DNA of 64,000 bases from Diphasiastrum complanatum. Taxonomy: Eukaryota > Streptophyta > Lycopodiopsida > Lycopodiales > Lycopodiaceae. The notes beneath the pieces were generated by a model. The model made no database searches. It worked only from the letters and a program-made list of their open reading frames with translations, and had not been told where the DNA came from. The stretch lies in NCBI GenBank assembly GCA_029204225.1, contig CM055095.1:62353910-62417909 (forward strand). Direction: 5' to 3'. The position numbers were made by a program, and so were the translations under genes. Below are positions 28,673 through 41,232 of the stretch, piece by piece (within the stretch, counting starts at the first letter, position 1; the number at the start of each line of letters is the position of its first letter).

Positions 28673-30747
28673 ACACTCCCTCTTGAACCTTGCAACTTTT
28701 TATGTTTAATTCAATTGTCTTTCTTTGCTTTGCGAAGAGTGGTTTGTCGAGCGGCTTCATGAGCAGATCTGCAATCATGTCTTCAGACTTTATGTATTGG
28801 ACCTTGAGCTCTCCCTTCGAGATCAAGTCTCGAATGTGATGGTACTTCAGAGGTATATGTTTTGTCCTTGAATGGAAAATAGGATCCTGGGACAGATATA
28901 TGGCACTTTGAAAATCCATCATCATGCCTGGTTCTCCTTGTGGTATGCCAATTGCCTCCAACATCATCTGCAACCATACTACCTCGTTCGCCATCTTTGA
29001 AGCTGCAACATATTCAGCTTCGCATGAGAATTGAGCTACCAAGGTTTGCTTTTTGCACATCCAGCTGATTGCTGCTCTGCGCGCTATTGAACATCCTCCT
29101 GTCGCAGACTTGCTGTCATCTTTGCAGCTTGCCCAGCTCATCACTGTAGTGGTGCAGTTCGAATCCTTTTCCTTCGTTGTCTGCTTTGTAGGCATTGATG
29201 ATTTCTGTGTTTATAGTAATATCAAGTCTCATATTCAGAAACTGAAACTAATCTCATATTTTGGATACCCTTCAAATATTGCAGGATTCGTTTCGCCATT
29301 TGCCAATGCGCCATGCCAGGATTTGAGGAGAATTGGCTTAAAGCACAGAAAGAGTAAGCCAAATCGGGTCTGGTACAGATTGTGACGTACATCAGACTAC
29401 CGATCAAATTTTGGTAGGGTATACCTTCCATCTTCTGTCTCTCCTCATCTGTATTTGAGCAATCATGCTTCGTTAATCTGGCATCAACTATCATTGGTAT
29501 GCCTTTTTCTTTGCAGTCCATCATTCGATACTGCTTCGGCACTTTTCAGACATACTCTGATTGACTCAGATTCATTTTTCCTTTTATATGATCTCTTCTG
29601 ATCTCCAGCCCAAGGCATATTGTTGCTTCTTCCAAATCTGTGATTTCCTAATTTTTGGAAATCCGACTCTTCGTTTCCTTGATCAACATCAAGGAGTTTT
29701 CTATCATAAGAGAGTCATCCACGAAAATAGTCAGAATCACAAAATCTCTTCCTACTCTCTTTATATAGACATTGTAGTTTGGTTTTGTAGGAGTGAGGTC
29801 TAGAGACTTCAGAAGACTATCGAGCTTCTTGTACCAAGCTCATGATGTCTGCTTCAGACCATAAATACATCTCTGCAACCGACAAACATATTGTCGATTG
29901 TCGAGGTCTTCGAATCCTTCAAGCTACTTCATGAAGATTTCTTTCTCTAGATCTCCGTGGAGAAAGGTTGTCTTTACATCAATCTGGTGAATTTTCAGAT
30001 TGTGTTGTGTAGCATATGCAAGGAGTAGTCGAATGCTTGTCATCTTCACCATTGGTGAATACATGTTGAAATAATCAACGCCGTACCTTTGTGTGTAGCC
30101 CTTTGCGACAAGCCTTGCTTTGTAGCGTCCGACAGTGTCATCTGATTTGATTTTATTTTTGTATACCCACTTGCAATCGACGATCTTTTTATTTTCGGTC
30201 AGTGGCTCTAGTGTCCATGCCTCGTTTTGCCTCATTGATTCGATTTTCTCTGACATTGCCTACTTCCAAAATTCTCCCTCTGGACTCTGGACAACTTCTA
30301 GATATGTTGTTGGCTCTTCAGTGAAGCTGCAATACTCAGATTCTGTGTCTTTGCTCTACTGAAGATTGTTAGTGTATTGATCTGGGGGTCTTCTTTGTCT
30401 TGTCGACCTTCTGGGTTTGATTCGTCGGTGCTCGAATGTTTCTTCTTCGTTGGGTTGATCTTCTGCTTCATGTTGCTCTGGAGTCTGGGGCTCAATATTC
30501 TGATTTGATGTTTGCCCTCGATCTCCCTCTTAGGACGGCAATAGTGTGAAGATCTCATGGTCTTTTTCATCCTTCAGTCCAGGGAATGTGGACTCATCGA
30601 ACTTCACATCTCTACTCGAAACGACATTGTTCGTTGTTGGATTGTAGAGTTTGTACACTTGTGATCCGTTCGAGTATCCGACCATGATTGTTTGCTCTAA
30701 TTTTTCATCGAGCTTGTTTCTTTTTTCCTTTGGTATGTGAAGTTTGA
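28673..30747 (-). pseudogene. Decayed copia pol: integrase end, RT, RNase H
   Basis: Reading leftward from 30747: integrase C-terminal region (HIPKEKRNKLDEKLEQTI, VSSRDVKFDES), a linker of charged residues, RT (DCKWVYKNKIKSDDTVGRY, DVKTTFLHGDLEKEIFM), a weakened polymerase motif FVDDSLMIEN near 29720, then TRPDLAYSFCALSQF and MAHWQMAKRILQYLKG. RNase H follows (DSQSAIY-type block mutated to DFQSAIYLSQDPIFHSRTKH). Several frameshifts and stops break it. A ~55-bp insertion at about 29170-29225 separates the two RNase H blocks relative to the copy at 49.9 kb. Gag and protease are absent; the right end is abrupt at about 30747. Confidence 0.9.
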
Positions 30748-30762
30748 AAAAAGCTCAATAAT

Positions 30763-31243
30763 ATGGTTGAAGTGCTTAGAAAAGACACAATTTCATATGC
30801 AAATGCACTCCTATTGGAGAAAACAGCAATAGAGTTTGTAGATGCAGTTAGGGTGGCTTGGGGCTCAGATCACATCACCCACTACATGGTAGGATACATT
30901 TGAACAATGTCTTACAATTTTATAATTTTAGTATAACTTACTTGATAGATTCTAAATGCATATTTTTCTAACCAATGCATAAATATTTGATATTGCAGCA
31001 CATACTAAGGCATCAAGCATCATTTTTTGCAAAAAATTATGGCAGTTTGAGTATATGGTCCTCACAAGAAATGAAGAAATCACATTGGTAGGCGAGAGCA
31101 ACATTTCATCGAAATACACAACATGGTGGAACATCCTCAGAAAATAGTTACATCATTCAGCTATTCCAATGGTTTTATAGACGGGCTCAAGTTTGATACA
31201 CAACAAGATCAACTGAATATCAAAGATTCAAAAAACCATGTAA
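30763..31243 (+). pseudogene. Two-exon coding relic of unknown family
   Basis: Exon 1 (30763-30888) begins with ATG and reads 42 codons, including ISYANALLLEKTAIEFVDAV and ending DHITHYM at a GT donor. The intron 30889-30998 ends in ttgcag. Exon 2 continues in phase 0 with HILRHQASFFAKNYGSLSIW, then RNTQHGGTSSENSYIIQLFQ and FYRRAQ. Two in-frame stops (TAG, TGA) look like mutated CAG and CGA. The phase match across a clean intron and the even codon quality indicate a once-spliced gene. I do not recognise it. The pattern of His, YGSL, SxExxKSH and QHGG resembles the C-terminal part of uncharacterised transposase-like proteins of plants, but this is only an impression. Confidence 0.55.
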
Positions 31244-31463
31244 ATTTATAAGCCAAAACTAGATTGATGGCATTCAATAAAGATCAAATGTGTGTTATCA
31301 AAAATTCTCAAATTTCACATACATTAAATGGAAAAGAGTACAATCATTTTTTTGCATTGACGCTGATTGGTCTTTTGAACAATGCTGTGGTCCTTGATGA
31401 AGATGGACCTGGTTGCACTGCCTGTGGAGCTGGCTGTTCTTCTGCAACTTCAGGGGCTCCACC

Positions 31464-32091
31464 CTAGTCCATGCCCAAATCCAACCATGTATCCATAGGT
31501 GCATCAGCTTGGTGCAGAGGGGAGAACTGCGGCATGACCAGAACTGAAATTTGAGGCCCGGATTCCAACACCTGAGCGGCAGCCTTTTCATATTTGTTGA
31601 TGGTTGCTTTGGCCTTTGCCAACTCAGTTGAAGTTGTACCCTTGAATCTGTCAAAGCGGCCTTGGATTCCTTGAAGGGCCACTTTATAGGTTTCAACATT
31701 TTAAACAAATATGCAATTTTCGTCGGAGTTACTGGATGATCAGGTTGTGTCTGTAGATACACATCACGCTCAAGGGTGGTCGCAGCCAATTCACCTTGGG
31801 GACATGTGCGATCTTGTTCAGCCATCTGCAGTTGACCTTGGAGTAGCTGCACTTGTTGCTTTGCTTCATGCATGGCCCTGTCCACTTGATCTTGGACAAT
31901 TGTGAGGGCATTCTGCAGGGAACTGACATAATCCTCTAGGCGATCAACCAATTGTTGTGTCTTCTTCTTCTCAGCTTCAGACTGTGAGTGTATATCAGAA
32001 AATAGTACAGAAGGTTTTGAAGGCTTTGGTTGCTAGAAAAATTGACAAGAGTTTCGCTAGCACAAGTGAGGAATGTATCGAATTCAGCCAT
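31464..32091 (-). pseudogene. Coiled-coil frame downstream of gypsy pol
   Basis: From ATG at 32091 the strand reads MAEFDTFLTCASETLVNF, then after a frame change a helical, Gln/Glu-rich segment (VDRLEDYVSSLQNALTIVQ, EAKQQVQLLQGQLQMAEQDR). A second frame change near 31690 leads to TELAKAKATINKYEKAAAQV and ends DTWLDLGMD. The heptad-like spacing indicates a long coiled coil. It lies on the same strand as, and about 700 bp after, the gypsy integrase ending at 32789. Part of it (RLEDYVSSLQ) resembles WLKDYVCQLE in the H3-like/coiled-coil frame at 35.4-36.8 kb. Function unknown. Confidence 0.6.
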
Positions 32092-32788
32092 CTTATAGGT
32101 GAATTTGGAGGGTCCATTACACAGAATACTAGTTTGGCTCATCAGTTCTGAATAAAAATTTGCAGGCTTGTTCAGTACTGTGAAAGTAGGTTAAAAAAAT
32201 CTCGTCGAAGGTTTTTGAGGCTCTGAACCTATTCGGCGAATGTTTTGGCGAAGGATGAACCTTCACTCAAGAGGATCCTTTGCCCAAGTATTGTCATAAA
32301 TGCAACTTTCAGGATCTGAACCTATAGCCAACCCAATTTTGATATTTTAAGTCCATCTAGCATGTCGGCAAAGGTTTTTGAGGAGAGTAAGGTGCTCGGC
32401 GAAGGTTCTCAAAATGGCATATTGCTGATCATTCACCTAACTCGGAAAAAGGTACTTTTTCTGGAAAAGAACCTTTGCCCAACTTAGTATAGATATATCT
32501 GAATTGGATGTATAATCTGAAAGTTCAACGAAGGTTTCCAATACTATATGGGCAACATATGACCAAAACAATGATTTTATAAGTCATTTTTCATCAAAAA
32601 TTATCTTCTGAAAATACTTTCCTTCCTCTTTTTCCACTCTAATAACTTTTTTGACTTTTGCTCATCAGTCTTTCCTCATTTTTTCTTCTTTTCTCTATTT
32701 TTTTTAACTGTCTTCTCCAAATGAAATTAACAATTAAGTAGTGAAAACAAAAAAACTGAAAAACAGATAAAAGGAAAAATCATTTGGA
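32092..32788 (-). other. Gypsy 3' non-coding region
   Basis: Between the gypsy pol stop and the coiled-coil frame. It contains several scattered copies of a cgaaggtt-like word, also frequent at 47.8-48.2 kb and 57.1 kb. T-rich on the right. No gene. Confidence 0.55.
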
Positions 32789-35212
32789 TCATGCTTGCTG
32801 AACTGGCGGAGCAGGCTGCCAAAACTTGCATAATCGGCTGCCATTTACAGGAGTATCAAACCATTTTTCGTCCAAGTGCTCAAGAATCACTGCTCCATAG
32901 TTCAGGATTTCCTTCACTCTATACGGGCCTTTACCGGTAAACTTCAATTTTCCCTTGATCGGTTTGGTTTTGTACATCAATGCGAGATCTCCTGCTTTCA
33001 GATCTTTTTTGTGTAATCAACGATTGTGCCATGTCTTACGATGGGCTTTCTCTGCTGCTAATGCATGAACTGTCATCAATCTTGTTTCACACAATTTGTG
33101 CAACGCTTCATGACGTAGTTGTAAAGACTTATCATCATTTAACCATTATGTTGCCGCTATGAGTAGAGATGGTATTAAAAATTCAATCGGCATGACAACA
33201 TCTTGACCATAAACTAGTTGAAAGGGTGTTTGATTTGTACTACTTTTGTAAGCAGTTCTGAATGCCCATAATGTTGCATGCAGTTTATGTTCCCAATCAG
33301 ATCGACTCGCTTCAACTGTTTTTGTCATAATAGTGCAGAGAATCTTATTGGAAGATTTAGCTTGGCCATTCTCTCTGGGATAATAAGGATTACTTAATCT
33401 GTGTATAGCAAAAAAATCTTCCAGTATACACTTTATCATTTGATTAACAAAGTGTGTACCCCGGTCATTGACAATCTCAATCGGACATCCAAATCTAATA
33501 GTAATATTTTCGTAGAGAAATTTGACTGTGGATTTTGCATCAGCAACTTTGACAGCTTTGGCTTCAACCCACTTGGTCATATAATCAGTTGCTATGATGA
33601 TGTATCGGGTCTGAGATCCTCGCGCAGCAGGATGAATAGAACCAACATAATCCAGTCCCCCTTTTTCAAATGGTGCTTGCGATAAAACTGGATGTAAGGG
33701 TCCATTTCTATCTAGTAGGCCGTTGTGCTAGCTGGCAAACATCACATGTCTGAATATAATTTTTTGTGTCCTTATGAAGCGTAGGCCACTAACAACTTGA
33801 TTGCAAAAGTTTCGAACAATAATATTTGTAAAGAAGTGTCCTTCGCCCATGCCATCATGTGAAAACATGATTAAATTTGATATTTTATGCGGTAAAACAC
33901 ATCTACGTAGAATATTGTTTGATCCACGACGATACAATTGTCCTGCAATCAATTGATAAGGTTGAGCCTTACGAATCAATTGCCTCTTCTGTACTTTTGT
34001 CAAAGAGTCATCCGGTTGTCCTAGCAACAGATACTCAACAATATTCGCTGCCCACTCAGGTACTGCCTCTATATAGAATAATGCAGCATTTGGTAATTCA
34101 TCATCCACTTCTGTATTAACTGGTGCGGATTCAATTCGCGAAACGTGGTCGGCTAGATAATGTCGCTTCCCCTTACGAACCACAATTCGAAAGTCAAATT
34201 CAGTCAATAACAGTAACCATCTTGCAATACACCCAGTATTGCACATCTTGTTTACCAAGTAAAATAATGGCTGGTGATCCGTATAAAATACAAAGTGCGT
34301 TTCCATGAGGTAATGACGAAATTTCTGTACAGAAAAAATCATGGCTAACGCTTCACGTTTTGTTGTTGAATAGTTCTTCTCCGGATCTGTAAGCTATCTG
34401 CTTGCAAATCGTATTGGATAGTCCTTCTTATAGTCACTGGCTGCGTCAAAACTGATCCAATTGCATATTTTGAAGCATCAGTGTGAACATGGAACTCAAT
34501 CTTCCAATATGGAGAATGCAGTATTAGTGCTGAAATTAATGCTTTTTTTAATTTTTCAAAGGTTTCTAATGCCTCTACTGTCCAAGTAGGAACAATAGTC
34601 AGTTTATATATAGGTCTTGCTAAATCCTCAAAGAAGATAATTTGATAACAGTTCGCATGACCCAAAAAACACATAAACTCCACGAATTGTTGTTGGTGGT
34701 GGCAATTCCACAATAACCTTGATTTTAGAATAATATGTGGCAATGCCATGTCTCGATATCACATGTCCAAGCACAACTCCGTGGGAAACCCATATCTAGC
34801 ATTTTTCTGGATTTAGGAAAATTTGATACTTGCGACATCTTTCAAGTACTTTCTCCAATTGATCCAGGTGGTCTATATCTGTGCTATGGACTCCAAGGTC
34901 ATCCAAGTAAATTTCAAGAAATTTTTGTAGATAATCTTTAAAAGCAAATTGCATTACTCTTTGGAACGAATTTGGTGTATTACAGAGTCCAAACGACATT
35001 ACTTTGTAAGCATAGGTGTCCCATTCTGTTGCAAAAGCTATTTTGTGACAATCTGCAGGTGCAATCTTGACCTGGTTGTAACCACTAAATCCATCCAGAA
35101 AACTATAAGCTTCCGCTCTAGCAAGGTGGTCCAAAATGCTTTTAGTAAAAGGTAACAGAAAGTGATCCTTATGCATCACTTTGTTCAAGGCCTTGAGATT
35201 CACACAATTCTA
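32789..35212 (-). pseudogene. Ty3/gypsy pol relic: RT, RNase H, integrase
   Basis: Reading leftward: RT begins near 35212 (VNLKALNKVMHKDHF) with SFLDGFSGYNQVKIA and polymerase motif YLDDLGVHS. RNase H follows in another frame (FVFYTDHQPLFYLVNKM). A zinc-binding integrase start is poorly preserved. The integrase core reads YMTKWVEAKAVKVADAK, IVNDRGTHFVN and YYPRENGQAKSSNK. The catalytic Glu expected in the last motif is Lys, so the enzyme would be dead even without the frameshifts. The C-terminal end runs KPIKGKLKFTGKGPYRVKEI to the stop at 32789. The C-terminal wording (FDTPVNGSRLCKFW) is shared with 27.2 and 48.6 kb. RT is cut abruptly at about 35212. Confidence 0.92.
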
Positions 35213-35417
35213 GGTTCCCTAGCACTCCTCGCTTATTTTTTTTGCTGTCGCTATCCGCATATCGCTACCACGCGCCCATTCACTCAGATCCCCATAGCAC
35301 TTCCCTCTCCACACGTCGTAGCGATACGCCATCTCCTATATCGTCATCATGCGTCTCATGTCTCCGATACCCATTGTTCTGTCTGTTGGGCGCGTCATAG
35401 TGATACCATAGCTTGAA

Positions 35418-36825
35418 ATGGCCCGTACTAAGCAGACAACACATCTTTCTACATTTGTCCCACCTCCTCGTCCTCCTGTAGAAAGGGCAGTGGGCACTGG
35501 TAGGAGAGTAGGTCGTCCGAGAAGTCCATGGCTAAGGGATATCAGGAGACTATAGAGGACAACTAATCTCCTGATTCCCCATGCTCCTTTCTACAGGTCT
35601 GTGAGATTAGTGACAAGGTCACTCTCACATGATGTTCGCTAGAACATAACGGCCCTGGAAGCCCTCCATACTGCCTATGAGGACTTTTAGGTTAAATTCT
35701 ATGAGGACTCTACTCTTTGCACTGTGCACGCCAAGAGAGTTACCCTCATGCCTCAGGACATGCATCTTGTCATGAGACTGAGGAGTACATACGATCAAGC
35801 TTTTAAGAGTAGCTTCACCTCTACGCCACCACCTACAGAGAGAGGGCATGTTCCTCAATGAAGAAGGAGAAAGTGGACCAAGCCCACCAGGCCTGCCAGG
35901 TTAAGGGTAGTACACAGCCCCGACGAGTCACCATCCCCCCCTCATATCTCTCGTCCTTTGGTTGGACTATCACTCCAGTCTGCCCAACGTTCTTCTCCTC
36001 CCATTTCTACCATCACTATTCCAATCCCCTCTGCCATCACCACGATAATAACTCATGTTTCCACCACCATAGTTTCAAGTCCAATCACTACCATTTCTCT
36101 CGCAACACCTCTTCCACCACCCTTCGTAACTCTTCCACCAGTGGATGGTTGGGATACTTAGGCATTGGGATGCTGGACTACCTTGACAGGTCTCCAGAGT
36201 CAGCTTCACCAAATGCTCTCTGAGAGAGCTGTTGAGCAATCTTGCGGCCAATTGGTGGCGGTGCAACCATTGCGGACCTTGACTGCTCAGGTCACGCAGT
36301 TGAACAAAGAGAAAGAAAAAGAGAGGAAAGAAAGCCATGAACTGGTCCATCAACTAACCGAGCAGCTCAAAAGACAGAACAAGCAGCCCAACAACAGCAA
36401 CAACTGGTGATCGACCTCCAGGCCTAGGTTCTCCAAGAAAAGACAGCGTAGCAAACGTATCAATCCGACTGCCAACACTTGGTCTTGAAACAAACAGCGT
36501 TGGAGCAAGAACGCGAATCTCTCCGAGCCTCTAGGAGATGGCTCAAAGATTATGTCTGCCAATTGGAGCGCAATGTCTCTAAGGAACAAACAGAAAATCA
36601 GCGGGCCCAGGACAATCTCAAGACTCAGCAGCAGCCCTAGAACTGAAGGTCCAATAGGCAGGCCAGCAGGTGCAGGCCATCCAGACTGCTCTAGATCAGA
36701 TGGTCACAATAGCAGAAGATGAATCACCGGCCGCTCAGAAATTGCAAAGGAAGCGCGCCGAGTATTACAAGGACCATTCTGGTCGGGTGCTACATACATA
36801 CCAAGATGGTTCTAGGTGGTTCTAG
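35418..36825 (+). pseudogene. Histone H3-like domain fused to a long coiled coil (decayed, intronless)
   Basis: From ATG 35418 the frame starts MARTKQT, as histone H3 does. Residues 33-122 align without gaps to the H3 fold: RPRSPWLRDIRRL (alpha N), TTNLLIPHAPFYRSVR (alpha 1), ITALEALHTAYEDF and FYEDSTLC (alpha 2), HAKRVTLMPQDMHLVMRLR (alpha 3). NLLIP-APF and RSVR resemble plant CENH3 more than canonical H3, but loop 1 has canonical H3 length. The same frame continues through a basic, then Pro/Ser/Thr-rich linker (about residues 150-247) into a Gln/Glu-rich coiled coil. Two frameshifts (about 36375 and 36635) are needed to follow it to KLQRKRAEYYKDHSGRVLH and the stop at 36823. In-frame stops at 35553, 35640, 35688, 35859 and 36159 all fit C-to-T-type changes of CAG, TGG or CGA. 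No intron interrupts the histone fold. Upstream lies a head-to-head gypsy RT relic. Function unknown. Confidence 0.8.
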
Positions 36826-36929
36826 AGTTTTCCACCTCTCTAGACCACAATTTACCACTTACTTTTCATTATTTGATTAGACTAGCTTTTTATTATTTTT
36901 CTCTGCCATTCCCGGCCTCCCCCCTCTCT

Positions 36930-37376
36930 AATTCAGATGTCATTCATATTTATCAGATTGCATCAGAGGCCAATAAAAATTTTTTTGTTGTTGCCGTCCT
37001 TACTGGTTTCATCCAGGTTAAGGACTTTGGCTAGTTCCGCGATGTTTTTGGGGGTCCTCCGTTCCGTTTTGTAGTCGACCTTTGTGCCATCATTAATCAT
37101 TCACAAGATTGACGCTTCCAATTGGAGCTAGATCAGATGCATCAATCCCCTCTCTTCGTTCCACCCCCGTTCATCCCTTCATCTTCACAACATCAACAAG
37201 TACGGTATGCGCCATAGTACCAACCAATATGATCAGAGAAGTCGTCTGACGCCCTCGCAGAGCATATTAAGCACTACCAAACAATCGCCGCTGCACTCCC
37301 TGACGCCCTCCGCCATGCTTATAACGAGCTCAAAGCCCTCTATTACGACTGTCAACAATATCATGGGCCAAAATAA
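36930..37376 (+). pseudogene. Second decayed frame downstream of the H3-like/coiled-coil frame
   Basis: Reads SDVIHIYQIASEANKNFFVV, then after one stop FRDVFGGPPFRFVVDLCAII, then a Pro/Ser/Gln-rich part (QSPLFVPPPFIPSSSQHQQV) and ends ALRHAYNELKALYYDCQQYH with TAA at 37374. Three or four internal stops are again TAG/TGA. It follows the coiled-coil frame by about 100 bases of pyrimidine-rich DNA, which could be a spacer or an intron. I do not recognise a family. Confidence 0.45.
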
Positions 37377-37490
37377 GAAGGGACCCAAGTAATTTTAAAA
37401 TGCAATTTGGATTTTTTAACTTTTAAGATAGTCAAGTTGTTATGGCACATGGTTTTGGGTGAAGCAAAAAACCCTAACTCTAACTTTGTC

Positions 37491-37498
37491 TATAAGTA
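37491..37498 (+). promoter_or_regulatory. Putative TATA box of an LTR or promoter
   Basis: TATAAGTA followed about 45 bases later by a pure (GA)n tract. This arrangement is typical of LTR U3/R regions. No LTR ends could be matched. Confidence 0.4.
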
Positions 37499-37539
37499 GT
37501 GATGTGACACCATTTTGTAATCACTTTTCATTTGCAAAA

Positions 37540-39056
<1,517 letters not shown>

Positions 39057-40283
39057 GTACAGATTGCCCTATGCCGACTAAGAGCCCCCATGTGGGTGGT
39101 TTCTTGCATGAAGACCGGCAGCTGAACAAGGACCCGGACATGGATTCAACGATAAATGAAGTACTGGAAGAACTTTCAAAGCTAAAGAATGATATAGACA
39201 ACCTTGCAGCAGAGCAGCCCCACCATTAGACAACAGAGGGCAAAACAAGCAAGGGAAAAATTACTATTGACATAGACGAGCTAGATGAAGATATGGAGGA
39301 AGAGTGGGACCGACAGGAGCATCAAGAGCCGGACCAGCATCAAGACCAGCAAGACCAGCAAGAGCAGCAAGACCAGGCACAGAAGACTAGCAAAAGCAGC
39401 AACAAGACCAAGAGCAGAAAGGCCAGGCATAACAGGACCATCAGACAGCGCATGATCGTCGACAGGAGGAACAACAGGAGGATGTGTATGTGGATGTAGA
39501 AAATGAAGCGGCAGGTGATGAAGATGAAGGGCCCCAAAAAGAGAAAACAACAGGGGAGGAGGCCAGGGTAGAGAAGGCTGAAACTCTACACACTTCTGAA
39601 CCTAAGATAGGTGAAGATCTATGTGACAATACTCTATTATCATAGTTATGTCCCTTAAAAAGATAAAACGCTCCATACCATATAACATTAAAACTTGTGC
39701 AAGCAAAATATAACACGTGCACACTCTATTGCACTAAAATTAGAATAATGCTACCTAGCGTGCTATGAAGTGTGACCAAATTCACCGAGTGATCAGTGTC
39801 ACCACTATCTAATATGTTAAGAAGACACTTGTTATTATTAAAAGGGAAACAAGACGTTTGTTTTTTTTCTATTGTGCAATGTGAATCTCATTATGGTGAT
39901 GTCATTTTCTTGTTTTTATGTGTTTGTAGCACCCACCCCTTGGTGGATAAAAGATGAGAATATTCCAACGACGACCAGGGCCCCCAACACTGATGACATT
40001 CCAGCTAGGGCCAGTAGGCTGCTCGTCCCCGATATAAACGGGGTGCTGTTAAATACTTACGGAACATATCTGAATGGCCCTTTTGTAAAATGCTTCAAGA
40101 GAAACATAATCTGAGTGCACGAACACTGCTGTTGTTTTCTGAGGCCCGGGGCTAATGTGTTTTTGCAAAAACTAACCGAGGCAGGAGTGCAAATCATTAT
40201 ATGGAGCAGCATCAGACATTCGAAGGTCATGAAAATACTGCGTACCTGCTTCCGTGAAGAAATGCAACAAAGAATTTCCAAAG
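39057..40283 (+). pseudogene. Two-exon relic resembling an FCP1/NIF-type HAD phosphatase
   Basis: Exon 1 (39057-39610) encodes a charged protein: DSTINEVLEELSKLKNDIDN, then KITIDIDELDEDMEEEW, a Gln/Asp repeat region and an acidic end (after a frameshift near 39385). Exon 2 (39930-40283) starts at a ttgtag acceptor and joins in matching phase (G plus CA). It reads APTPWWIKDENIPTTTRAP, RLLVPDINGVLL and, after one stop, FLRPGANVFLQKLTEAGVQI with IIWSSIRHSKVMKIL. The DxNGxLL motif and RPG...FL...IWSS pattern match the catalytic domain of plant FCP1-like/NLI-interacting phosphatases, which use an Asp nucleophile. Nonsense codons (TAG, TAA, TGA) show it is decayed. It may be a captured or broken host gene. 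Confidence 0.6.
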
Positions 40284-40456
40284 GTAGCTCAACATTTAAC
40301 ATAATAACACTTGTGATCACATTGTCATCTCAGGATTATTAAAGCATATGAGCTCAATTAGCTCACAACAATGTATTCAACAATACCTGCAAAATAAATT
40401 ATCAATACTTTTGTGGTACTTTCTACTAGTTATTTTGTGCTTTTAATACCAATTGT

Positions 40457-41227
40457 CTAAATTTCGGTACATTTTGATAGTATTTTAGACCCAAGCTGAA
40501 ACTGTTTCCAAGACTTGGTAGGCCATTGGACAAATGTTCCCAAGACTTGGTAGGTCGTTGCAAGGTCTAGGGGACCGACCGGCAGGTTGGTTCTAATTGA
40601 GGCTTGGTGAGATGTTGTCCAAATGATCTGTACGTCGTCGTCATCATCTTCAATGAGGTTTTCTGGCATTGGCATGTTGTCAAGTGCGGTGGAGTTAGCA
40701 CAATCTGCAATGATGCTGCAAAGGTTGTCTACACAAATGTATCATCGAGTAATGGTTTGTCGCCCTCGACAGCTCTTGGGGGTGAAGTGGGAGGTGTGAG
40801 AGAGGTGGCGGTGGTTTGGAGAGGTGCAAGAATGGATTGCTCGAAGGATGGAATGATAGGAACGGTGGGAAACTGAAGGACTGTGTTGAAAATGGAGGGA
40901 GACAGAGGGAGTGAGGAGCCTTTTGGGGGTGGCGAGAGGTTAATGAGATTCATCCAAATGAGGGTGTCAGGAGAAAGTTGTGAATCGAGGGGGTTGATAT
41001 TGAGAAGGGAGGTAGAAGTGGATGCAGGAGGTATGGAAGAGTCGATGGTGATGGTAGGAGTAGAAGATGGAAGAGTGGCCACTATGGAAGGTGAGTGAAT
41101 GGGAGCGATAGGAGCAGAAGTGGTGGCAACGGTGGATGATTGTGCGAAAGGAGAAGCAGTGGTTGTGGAAGAAGCTGAGGTAGGATGTGATGGTGCGGTG
41201 CGTTGACGTGTGGTAGGAGGGCTAGTG
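40457..41227 (-). pseudogene. Ser/Thr/Pro-rich frame, distal part, split by a copia insertion
   Basis: Continues in frame from 46651-47480 once the copia element and one target repeat are removed. It reads SSTVATTSAPIAPIHSPSIV, then SQLSPDTLIWMNLINLSPPP and PSFEQSILAPLQTTATSL. After a stop at 40729 a second frame begins with an acidic run (EDDDDDVQIIWTTSHQ). Low complexity, no catalytic motif. Probably the extra frame of the gypsy element whose pol ends at 48.6 kb. Confidence 0.5.
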
Positions 41228-41232
41228 GAAGA

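Noticed and set aside
39281-39550. 89-codon minus-strand Leu-rich frame resembling a membrane segment
   Set aside because: It is the antisense of the Gln/Asp-repeat exon of the phosphatase-like relic.
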